9,780 nucleotides of DNA from Prevotellaceae bacterium UBA7017 (GTDB taxonomy: Bacteria; Bacteroidota; Bacteroidia; Bacteroidales; Bacteroidaceae): the NCBI GenBank assembly GCA_002449535.1, contig DJWZ01000150.1:1-9780 (forward strand), in the 5' to 3' direction. Each line of letters begins with the position of its first letter. The first letter of the stretch is position 1. Shown piece by piece: positions 1 to 6,246 of the stretch. The notes under the pieces were generated by a model. It was not told the origin of the DNA. It saw only the letters and a list, made by a program, of their open reading frames with translations, and made no database searches. Position numbers and translations under genes: made by a program.

Positions 1-3
1 TTT

Positions 4-32
4 GACCTTCGGTCGCAATCGTGCTTTGCACG
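4..32. other. two small adjacent hairpins at left edge
   Basis: Two perfect short inverted repeats lie side by side: GACC-TTC-GGTC at 4-14 and CGTGC-TTT-GCACG at 20-32. No open frame of useful length covers them. They may be the tail of an upstream gene's terminator region or part of a dispersed repeat cut by the window edge. The sequence alone does not decide between these. Confidence 0.3.
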
Positions 33-120
33 CTGATACCTTTAGGTGTAAGAATGGTACTTGATTTATCATCAACTTTGGTCGAAAATATAAATGAAAA
101 TAAAGAAAATTTAAATTTCA

Positions 121-152
121 TTTGGTATTTTGCTCATTTAATCGTACCTTTG
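121..152 (+). promoter_or_regulatory. Bacteroidota-type promoter for the DUF4861 / korAB group
   Basis: A TTTG at 121-124 is followed after exactly 20 bases by TACCTTTG at 145-152. This matches the known Bacteroidota primary sigma consensus (-33 TTTG, -7 TAnnTTTG). The surrounding DNA is very AT-rich. Transcription should start near 157-160, giving a leader of about 40 bases before the ATG at 202. No other match to this consensus was found between here and korA, so the same promoter may drive the downstream kor genes; that is an inference. Confidence 0.75.
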
Positions 153-201
153 CACGCGATTTACACATTATTAATAAATAAAGGCATAGAAAATTATCGT
201 C

Positions 202-1260
202 ATGAGTGTACTTAGTGCATTGCTGTTTTCGTTGGTGATTACCGCCACAAATCCTCTCGGGACAGACCGTAGTGTTTCGGATATGGTAGAGGTAAGCGTG
301 CCTGATGATGGCAAGCAGTATGTGGTGACGGACGAGAAGGGGGACACTCTGCCTTCTCAGGTTACGTATGATGGTAAGCTAATATTCCCTTGCCAGGCTT
401 TGAAGGCTAAGGCAAAGGCGAAATTCTATGTAAGAGAGGGACGAAACGCCAAGAAATTCCCCCAAGAGGTGTTTGGCAGGAATTTCCCGGAGAGGGATGG
501 GGACTTCTCCTTCGAGAACGACAGGGTGGCATATCGCCTGTATGGTCCCGGGTCGAAGGGGGTGTATGGATATGACATCTTCAGCAAACGCACCAATAAG
601 CTGTATCTTGAGAAGCTCTACAAGCTGCAATGCGACAATGAGGTACACTCCATGCGTTCGAAACTGACAAAGCTGGGTCGCAGGGACTTGGCAGACAAGA
701 TGTATAACGAGGTGTTCTCATATCATGTAGATCATGGTGAGGGAATGGACCAGTATGATGTCGGCAAGACCCTTGGCGGAGGAGCCATAGCATACAAGGG
801 GGCTGACGGAAAACTGGAGTTTCAGGGGTCTTTCAAGACTGCCGAGGTGCTCGATAACGGTCCGTTGCGCCTGACTGTCCGCCTAACATACCCGAATGAA
901 GTGCGCATACTCTCGATAGACGCACATAGCAATATGGTAAAGTCGGTAGTAGAGACAAAGCGACCTTTCGTGGCGGGAATAGTAATGCACAATAGCGACA
1001 GCAAGAAAACTGAGGGAGAAGGATACATAGCCTATGAGGACAAGGACGGAATTATGATAGCCTGCCTTGCACCACAGGGAAAGACGGAGCAGGCACAGGG
1101 GCATCTGCTCATAACTCCTGCGGCTGATACATACTACTTCGGATCAGCTTGGGGACGCTATGAAGGCGATGGAATCACTGATTTCAGCTCTTGGCAGAAC
1201 TACCTGAAGGCTTATTTGCTACAGATAAAGAATCCATTAAAGATTAAGATAAAAAGATAA
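202..1260 (+). CDS. DUF4861 family secreted protein
   Basis: A 352-residue protein recognised as DUF4861 family, whose members are often found with polysaccharide-utilisation genes in Bacteroidota; no biochemical activity can be assigned here. The family signature is clear at residues 174-195, YH-DHGEGMDQY followed by VGKTLGGGA. A C-terminal stretch, SAWGRYEGDG then SSWQNYL and NPLKIKIK, fits the end of the family, so the protein looks complete. Residues 3-16 are hydrophobic and likely a signal peptide, but the N-terminus lacks the usual positive charge. An in-frame TAG at 187-189 forces the start to ATG 202. Just upstream is ATAGAAAATTATCGTC: removing one A would create ATG-AAA-ATT-ATC-GTC in frame with this gene and restore a classic Lys-bearing signal peptide, so the original start may have been lost by a one-base change. 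Only 17 bases separate its stop from korA, so co-transcription is likely, although the functions look unrelated. Confidence 0.8.
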   Translation: MSVLSALLFSLVITATNPLGTDRSVSDMVEVSVPDDGKQYVVTDEKGDTLPSQVTYDGKLIFPCQALKAKAKAKFYVREGRNAKKFPQEVFGRNFPERDGDFSFENDRVAYRLYGPGSKGVYGYDIFSKRTNKLYLEKLYKLQCDNEVHSMRSKLTKLGRRDLADKMYNEVFSYHVDHGEGMDQYDVGKTLGGGAIAYKGADGKLEFQGSFKTAEVLDNGPLRLTVRLTYPNEVRILSIDAHSNMVKSVVETKRPFVAGIVMHNSDSKKTEGEGYIAYEDKDGIMIACLAPQGKTEQAQGHLLITPAADTYYFGSAWGRYEGDGITDFSSWQNYLKAYLLQIKNPLKIKIKR

Positions 1261-1277
1261 AAAAGGAAAACTAAATT

Positions 1278-3140
1278 ATGGCAGAAACATTAGAAATTAA
1301 AGAACTCGACAATGTCGTTGTTCGATTTTCAGGTGATTCCGGTGACGGTATGCAGCTTGCCGGAAACATCTTCTCTACGGTATCAGCCACTGTAGGTAAC
1401 AGTATCTCTACTTTTCCTGATTATCCTGCTGACATCCGCGCTCCGCAAGGTTCGCTGACGGGTGTGTCAGGATTCCAGGTTCATATTGGTGCCGATGTGG
1501 TTTATACTCCTGGTGACCAATGTGATGTGCTGGTGGCTATGAATGCCGCAGCCCTCAAGACACAGTACAGGTATGCAAAGCCCGGGGCTGCTATCATCAT
1601 TGATACAGACTCTTTCGGACAGACAGACCTGGACAAGGCACAGTTTAAGACTACCGACTACCTCGGAGAAATGGGTATCGACCCTGACCGCGTCATCGCT
1701 TGTCCTATCACAACAATGGTGAAGGATGCCCTTGCTGACTCAGGCATGGACAACAAGGCTATGCTGAAGTGTAGGAACATGTTTGCATTGGGTCTCGTCT
1801 GCTGGCTCTTCAGCCGCGACCTGAACCTTGTCGCTAACTTCCTGCGCGAGAAGTTTGCCAAGAAACCTGCTATTGCTGAGGCTAACATAAAGGTGATACA
1901 GGCAGGATATGACTATGGTCACAACACACATTCTTCTGCTGCGAATGTATATCGCATTGAGTCTAAGCACAAGGTGCCTGGACGCTATATGGACATAACA
2001 GGTAACAAGGCTACAGCATACGGCTTCATCGCAGCAGCTGAGAAGGCTGGCTTGAAGCTCTATCTGGGTTCTTATCCTATCACTCCTGCAACAGATGTGC
2101 TCCACGAACTCTCAAAGCACAAGAGTCTTGGCGTAACAACTGTTCAGTGTGAGGACGAGATTGCCGGCTGTGCCAGCTCAGTAGGTGCTGCCTTTGGTGG
2201 TGCTCTGGCTGTTACCAGCACTTCTGGTCCTGGTATCTGCCTCAAATCTGAGGCTATGAACCTTGCTGTAATCATGGAGTTGCCACTCGTCGTGCTTGAT
2301 GTGCAGCGTGGCGGTCCTGCTACAGGACTTCCAACAAAGTCTGAGCAGACAGACCTCCTGCAGGTTCTCTTCGGCAGAAATGGTGAGTCACCAATGCCTG
2401 TAATCGCTGCTCTGTCACCAGTTGACTGCTTTGATGCAGCTTATGATGCCGCAAAGATGGCTCTGGAACACATGACTCCAGTAGTGCTCCTCACAGATGC
2501 ATTCATAGCAAATGGCTCTGGAGCATTCAAGCTGCCTGACCTCAGCAAGATGGCTCCTATCAATCCTCCTTATGTACCAGAAGAACTGAAGGGTACATGG
2601 ACTCCTTACATGAGAGCTGAGAACGGAACCCGTTACTGGGCTGTTCCTGGTCGTGAGGGATTCCAGCATATCCTCGGTGGATTGGAGAAGGATGATAAGA
2701 CCGGCGCTATCTCTACTGCTCCGGAAAATCACGACTTGATGACTCGTAAGCGTCAGGCAAAGATTGACAATATTGAGGTGCCAGACCTTCAGGTAATGGG
2801 TGATGCAGACGATGCAGACTTGCTGATTGTCGGTTTCGGCTCAACATACGGACATCTGCATGCCGCTATGGACGAGATGCGCAAGCAGGGAAAGAAGGTA
2901 GCCCTTGCACAGTTCCGCTATATCAACCCTCTGCCAAAGAATACTGCTGAGGTGCTCAAGAAGTATCCAAAGGTAGTTGTAGCAGAGCAGAACATGGGAC
3001 AGCTGGCTGCATACCTGCGTATGAAGGTCGATGGATTCGTGCCTGCACAGTTCAATCAGGTTAAGGGACAGCCTTTCGTTGTCAACGAACTGGTTAAGGC
3101 GTTTAGCCCCCTCCTAACCTCCCCCAAGGGGGCGGAATAA
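1278..3140 (+). CDS. korA: 2-oxoacid:ferredoxin oxidoreductase, fused gamma-alpha subunit (KorA)
   Basis: A 620-residue fusion of the gamma and alpha parts of a 2-oxoacid:acceptor oxidoreductase. With KorB it decarboxylates a 2-oxoacid (probably 2-oxoglutarate) to the acyl-CoA and reduces ferredoxin in the cytoplasm; in anaerobes it can also run in the reductive direction. The gamma domain opens with GDSGDGMQLAG at residues 19-29. The alpha domain shows YPITPATD (266-273), TSGPG (315-319) and QRGGPATGLPTKSEQTD (from 343), all family hallmarks. A C-terminal alpha/beta domain begins near LLIVGFGST (515-523). Length is normal for the fused type. The substrate cannot be fixed from sequence alone; pyruvate or branched-chain oxoacids are less likely alternatives. 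The tail is odd: after a normal-looking VKGQPFVVNELVKAF, the last residues SPLLTSPKGAE and the stop lie in a G/C-rich palindromic repeat (3106-3135). The endonuclease gene begins 19 bases after the stop. Confidence 0.9.
   Translation: MAETLEIKELDNVVVRFSGDSGDGMQLAGNIFSTVSATVGNSISTFPDYPADIRAPQGSLTGVSGFQVHIGADVVYTPGDQCDVLVAMNAAALKTQYRYAKPGAAIIIDTDSFGQTDLDKAQFKTTDYLGEMGIDPDRVIACPITTMVKDALADSGMDNKAMLKCRNMFALGLVCWLFSRDLNLVANFLREKFAKKPAIAEANIKVIQAGYDYGHNTHSSAANVYRIESKHKVPGRYMDITGNKATAYGFIAAAEKAGLKLYLGSYPITPATDVLHELSKHKSLGVTTVQCEDEIAGCASSVGAAFGGALAVTSTSGPGICLKSEAMNLAVIMELPLVVLDVQRGGPATGLPTKSEQTDLLQVLFGRNGESPMPVIAALSPVDCFDAAYDAAKMALEHMTPVVLLTDAFIANGSGAFKLPDLSKMAPINPPYVPEELKGTWTPYMRAENGTRYWAVPGREGFQHILGGLEKDDKTGAISTAPENHDLMTRKRQAKIDNIEVPDLQVMGDADDADLLIVGFGSTYGHLHAAMDEMRKQGKKVALAQFRYINPLPKNTAEVLKKYPKVVVAEQNMGQLAAYLRMKVDGFVPAQFNQVKGQPFVVNELVKAFSPLLTSPKGAE
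3106..3135 (+). repeat. left inverted repeat of the DUF559 element
   Basis: The repeat runs GCCCCCTCC, TAACCT, then the core CCCCCAAGGGGG and CGG. The core (3121-3132) is itself a perfect C5/G5 palindrome around AA. Its relative at 3549-3579 has the opposite orientation: the reverse complement of that copy also shows a C-run, TC, ATT, then C6-AA-G6 and AGG. The repeat is translated as the end of KorA and its stop TAA follows directly, so the host gene now ends inside or just after the repeat. Confidence 0.8.
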
Positions 3141-3159
3141 GACTCCATTCTGTACTCTG

Positions 3160-3531
3160 ATGGCATACTCTTACGAAACAGCCGATGAAGCATGGTATAA
3201 ATTACTTGAAGAATTTGCCAAAGAAAATCGAAGAAACCCTACTGAAGCAGAATCTTTATTATGGGAGATACTTAGGAAAAGACAGTTAGGAAAACCCTTT
3301 CGCAGGCAACATATAATAGGAGACTTTATTGTTGATTTCATGTGTTTACCAGCAAAGTTGATAATTGAAGTAGATGGAGGATACCATAATATAGGGAACC
3401 AACAAATGCTTGATGAAAAACGAACAGAATGGCTGGAAAAGAAAGGTTACAAGGTTATTCGATTTACAAACGAAGAGGTGCTGTCTGATACTAAAAATGT
3501 AATAATTAAATTGAAAAACGAATTGTTATGA
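3160..3531 (+). CDS. DUF559 (Vsr/PD-(D/E)xK-like) endonuclease domain protein
   Basis: A 123-residue protein that is essentially one DUF559 domain, a family related to very-short-patch-repair and restriction-type endonucleases. Visible family motifs are NPTEAE at 26-31, W35 and LRKRQLG at 38-44, FRRQH at 47-51, Asp59 in IVDF, Glu70 and Asp72 in IIEVDGGYH, and a terminal KGYKVIRF-NEEVL block. D59 with the E70-x-D72 pair are the likely metal-binding residues, so the nuclease appears intact; no frameshift is seen. An N-terminal extension of about 23 residues precedes the domain. The start ATG lies 19 bases after korA, and the stop overlaps the korB start as ATGA, so it is translated within the kor operon. 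Its substrate and role are unknown. It could be the mobilising enzyme for the flanking repeats, a repair nuclease, or a passenger. Family assignment is firm; function is not. Confidence 0.88.
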   Translation: MAYSYETADEAWYKLLEEFAKENRRNPTEAESLLWEILRKRQLGKPFRRQHIIGDFIVDFMCLPAKLIIEVDGGYHNIGNQQMLDEKRTEWLEKKGYKVIRFTNEEVLSDTKNVIIKLKNELL

Positions 3532-4595
3532 ATACAACAAGTAATATAGCCTCCCCCCTTGGGGGGAATGAGGGGGGCCGTTGGAGCCCTTCCGATTATA
3601 AGAAAGGTCAGCCACGCTGGTGTCCTGGATGTGGTGACCATTTTTTCCTCGCATCCCTTCATAAGGCTTGCGCAGAGATTGGCGTCGCACCATGGAATAC
3701 TGCGGTAATCTCTGGTATAGGCTGTTCTTCCCGTTTGCCACACTATATGGCTACATACGGAATGAATACTATTCATGGACGTGCTGCTGCTATTGCTACA
3801 GGATGCAAGATAGCTAATCCTGACCTTACCGTATGGCAGATATCAGGTGATGGCGACGGACTTGCCATTGGCGGTAACCACTTCATTCATGCCAACAGAC
3901 GTAACATCAACCTCAATATGATTCTTCTTAACAACCGTATCTATGGTCTTACGAAGGGTCAGTATTCTCCTACATCACCACGCGGATTTGTCTCTAAGTC
4001 AAGTCCTTACGGTACGGTAGAAGACCCTTTCCGCCCAGCAGAACTGTGCTTTGGTGCTCGCGGACACTTCTTTGCCCGTACTGTGGCAACTGATGGTGCC
4101 CATACCGTTGAGGTGCTGAAGGCTGCCAATGCTCACAAGGGCGCAAGCGTTATTGAGGTGTTGCAGAACTGCGTCATCTTCAACGATGGTACTCATGCTG
4201 CTGTCTATAACAAGGCTGGTCGTGCAGAAAATGCTATTTACGTAGAGCACGGTAAGCCATTGGTATTCGGAGCAGAGAATGAGTATGGTCTCGTTCAGGA
4301 GGGCTTCGGCGTAAAGAAGGTTAAGCTTGGTGATGAAAAGCCGGGTGGGGGAGTATGGTCTATTGACGATGTCCTCGTTCACGATGCTCATTGTGAGGAT
4401 AATACCCTGCAGCTGAAGCTTGCCCTCATGGGTAATGGTGACGGCATGCCTGTAGCATTAGGTGTTATCAGGGATGTAGAAGCTCCTACATACGATGACT
4501 CTGTAGCTGCTCAGATAGAAGAGGTTAAGGCAGCGAAGAAGTACCACAACTTCGCAGAACTGCTTGAGACAAATGACATCTGGACAGTAGAGTAA
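3528..4595 (+). CDS. korB: 2-oxoacid:ferredoxin oxidoreductase beta subunit (KorB)
   Basis: A 355-residue thiamine-diphosphate-binding partner of KorA. It carries WCPGCGDH (Cys32, Cys35), ISGIGCSS (Cys66) and Cys215 in LQNCVIFNDGTH, the four cysteines expected to hold the [4Fe-4S] cluster of the beta subunits. The ThDP/Mg motif is GDGDGLAIGGNH at 107-118, ending in LLNN at 133-136. The C-terminal half is typical of the family. Its start is unusual: the only in-frame ATG before the conserved core is at 3528, overlapping the endonuclease stop. Residues from about 8 to 18 (ASPLGGNEGGR) are encoded by the right repeat of the inserted element. Family members generally reach the WCPGCG motif after a shorter leader, so the natural N-terminus appears replaced. 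Translation probably depends on coupling to the upstream endonuclease frame, as no clear Shine-Dalgarno sequence is seen. Oxoglutarate specificity is an inference. Confidence 0.9.
   Translation: MNTTSNIASPLGGNEGGRWSPSDYKKGQPRWCPGCGDHFFLASLHKACAEIGVAPWNTAVISGIGCSSRLPHYMATYGMNTIHGRAAAIATGCKIANPDLTVWQISGDGDGLAIGGNHFIHANRRNINLNMILLNNRIYGLTKGQYSPTSPRGFVSKSSPYGTVEDPFRPAELCFGARGHFFARTVATDGAHTVEVLKAANAHKGASVIEVLQNCVIFNDGTHAAVYNKAGRAENAIYVEHGKPLVFGAENEYGLVQEGFGVKKVKLGDEKPGGGVWSIDDVLVHDAHCEDNTLQLKLALMGNGDGMPVALGVIRDVEAPTYDDSVAAQIEEVKAAKKYHNFAELLETNDIWTVE
3549..3579 (-). repeat. right inverted repeat of the DUF559 element
   Basis: The core CCCCCCTTGGGGGG (3553-3566) is followed by AATGA and another G6 run (3572-3577). 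Read as reverse complement it matches the left copy at the core and at the outer C-run, with small length differences in the spacer. On the + strand it is in frame with korB and adds residues ASPLGGNEGGR near the KorB N-terminus. Because the repeat lies 21 bases after the korB ATG, any stem formed in the mRNA would sit in the early elongation zone of korB. Confidence 0.78.
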
Positions 4596-4610
4596 AAGGA
4601 CTCAGTAACG

Positions 4611-4624
4611 CTCCGCTATCGGAG
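4611..4624 (+). other. small hairpin after korB
   Basis: CTCCG (4611-4615) and CGGAG (4620-4624) enclose a CTAT loop, 15 bases after the korB stop. There is no T-run behind it, so it is not a terminator by itself. It may protect the mRNA 3' end or be incidental. Confidence 0.35.
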
Positions 4625-4641
4625 TTAAGCGCATAATAAGA

Positions 4642-4671
4642 AAATTGCCCAGCCGAAAGGTTGGGCAATTT
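4642..4671. terminator. bidirectional intrinsic terminator
   Basis: A 13-pair stem (4642-4654 with 4659-4671, one G-T wobble) built around ATTGCCCA encloses a GAAA loop closed by C-G. The left arm is A-rich at its base and the right arm ends in T's (AATTTCTGTATT), so it can stop korB transcripts 46 bases after their stop. On the opposite strand the stem is followed by TTTTCTTATTAT, so it also serves the leftward fadL-like gene, which ends 38 bases away. Its position between convergent genes supports this. Confidence 0.88.
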
Positions 4672-4708
4672 CTGTATTCCTTATATATATAAATAAGGAG
4701 AAAGGTCT

Positions 4709-6193
4709 TTAGAACTTATAATCTAATCCAACACCAATTACATGATTAGTACGGCTATATGTCTTGTCAGCAGTATAAGGAGTGCCGTAAGCGTTGTTGA
4801 GATGCTTCTTGTAGTCGCTGTAGAGTGAGCAGAAATAGCTGGCATTAAGGCGCATCTTCTCGTTGATGTTCCAAGCACCACCCAAGCCTAACGACCAACT
4901 GTCGCAAGCGAAAGAGGTGTTCTGCTGATAGTCATCAGTAAGTCCATAGTCAGTACGTTGGCCGCCACAGCTGATAGTAAACTTCTTATTGATGTCATAC
5001 TCTACTCCTGCAAGAACCTCGTATGTGCCGTGAGAGAGTTTCTCCTGACGCTTGCCACCCATCTTGGCGCTCTTATCATCGAAGAAATGGAACTCTGTAG
5101 CAGCACGAAGACGTGGGGTGAATTCGTAGCCTACTGCTGCAACGAAGAGAGAAGGCATGTCATAGCGCGTCTTTTCATTAGGCAGATAGTCCGCAACCTT
5201 TCCTGCCATATCGCCAAGTTGATTAGGGTCTGAAAGTGCTGTTACGACGGCAGCATTACCAAATTGTTCCGCCATCGCTTTTACATCGGTAACGTTATAT
5301 CCGTTTGCACCTGTTGTGCCTATGGTAAGAAGGCGGGTGTCGTTGCCAGTATTTATTTTTGTGCGGAACTCATAACGCATAGCAACTGTCCATTTGTTTT
5401 TATGGAAGTCAACGCTGATAATCGGAGCAAAACCCCATCCGCGTTGTACGCAGTTAAGTTGGAGGTCCATCAGAGGATTTGTGCCCACCATAGCAGCTAT
5501 ATTCTGACCTGGCAGTGCAGTAACGTGTCCCTTGTAGTAACCATCATAATAATTAGCACGGAAACCTACTGCAGCTGAGAGGAAATCCAGAATTTTATAG
5601 GTGAAGTTTACCTGGCCGCCATAGATATATTGTTTACCCTTCATAGAAGAGTCAAGGGTAAAATCGCGAGCGAGTGCATCAGCTTTAGCTGCGTAGGGAG
5701 TGGCTGCTATCTTTTGAAATAGAGATGAGTATATCTTTGCAGTAACAGGAACGTTGAACATTGGAACACCTTCGTCATATTCTACGAAACCACCGCTACC
5801 AACAATGCCTATCATAGCAGATACAGCCCAACGGTCTTTCTTGTATGAGGCAAACAGAGCAGGTACAATGGGGGCAGAAGCTTCGCCATTATACTTCTTG
5901 TGGAAAGTTTCACCAGGATTTCCCGCTAAAGGGTTTGCTAGGAAGTTGTCAATATTAATCTCGACATCTCGATTCTGCCAAGGTTTCTGGAAGTTAATTG
6001 AAAGTTGCCATCCTTCATGTCCCCATGCAAGACCTGCTGGGTTAGAGTAGGCAGCATCAATTTCGGTTGTTGCACCACGCGCAAACATACGGTCAAAAGC
6101 AATGTGATAATTTGTGTTGGTCATCAGACCTCCAGCACTTGCAGTAGCAGTAAAAGCTAATAGTGCAAGCATAATGGTGTGGAGTTTCTTCAT
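4709..6193 (-). CDS. FadL/OmpP1/TodX family outer-membrane transporter
   Basis: A 494-residue beta-barrel protein of the FadL family, which carries hydrophobic molecules such as long-chain fatty acids across the outer membrane. Residues 1-20 are a clear signal peptide (MKK, hydrophobic core, ATASA then GG). The mature start shows TNTNYHIAFDRMFARGAT and DAAYSNPAGLAW, where NPAG (51-54) is the family motif near the internal plug and kink. The rest alternates short polar turns with amphipathic strands, and the chain ends in GLDYKF with a C-terminal Phe, as expected for recognition by the Bam machinery. Relatives in Bacteroidota are sometimes labelled hemin receptors, a weakly supported name. The gene starts 53 bases after the dehydratase gene, with no promoter match in the gap, so it is probably transcribed with it. 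The substrate is unknown. Confidence 0.85.
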   Translation of the reverse strand: MKKLHTIMLALLAFTATASAGGLMTNTNYHIAFDRMFARGATTEIDAAYSNPAGLAWGHEGWQLSINFQKPWQNRDVEINIDNFLANPLAGNPGETFHKKYNGEASAPIVPALFASYKKDRWAVSAMIGIVGSGGFVEYDEGVPMFNVPVTAKIYSSLFQKIAATPYAAKADALARDFTLDSSMKGKQYIYGGQVNFTYKILDFLSAAVGFRANYYDGYYKGHVTALPGQNIAAMVGTNPLMDLQLNCVQRGWGFAPIISVDFHKNKWTVAMRYEFRTKINTGNDTRLLTIGTTGANGYNVTDVKAMAEQFGNAAVVTALSDPNQLGDMAGKVADYLPNEKTRYDMPSLFVAAVGYEFTPRLRAATEFHFFDDKSAKMGGKRQEKLSHGTYEVLAGVEYDINKKFTISCGGQRTDYGLTDDYQQNTSFACDSWSLGLGGAWNINEKMRLNASYFCSLYSDYKKHLNNAYGTPYTADKTYSRTNHVIGVGLDYKF

Positions 6194-6246
6194 TGTGCTT
6201 AATAGGGAGATTAGAGAAAGAAATATTTTAATTATTGAAAAAAGAC

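Larger units (their letters stand above)
3106..3579 (+). mobile_element. compact DUF559-endonuclease element with inverted GC-rich ends
   Basis: About 474 bases consist of a left palindromic repeat, one endonuclease gene, and a right repeat in inverted orientation. The interior is much more AT-rich than its host: by hand count 22 of 60 bases at 3181-3240 are G or C, against 29 of 60 in korA at 2101-2160. It splits korA from korB, genes that are normally adjacent. No transposase, integrase or obvious target-site duplication is visible. The reading as a mobile element is an inference from the bracketed structure, the compositional break and the nuclease cargo. The layout recalls REP sequences with their RAYT enzymes, but the enzyme here belongs to an unrelated nuclease fold. 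Confidence 0.6.

Noticed and set aside
21..215. 64-codon open frame near the left edge
   Set aside because: It runs through the promoter and AT-rich leader and overlaps the DUF4861 start; no family features.
3549..3579. Right GC palindrome as an intrinsic terminator before korB
   Set aside because: It lies inside the korB reading frame and has no T-tract after it; it fits better as the end of the inserted element.
4709..6193. Hemin receptor reading of the outer-membrane protein
   Set aside because: There is no TonB box or plug domain; the NPAG motif and overall layout fit FadL/OmpP1.
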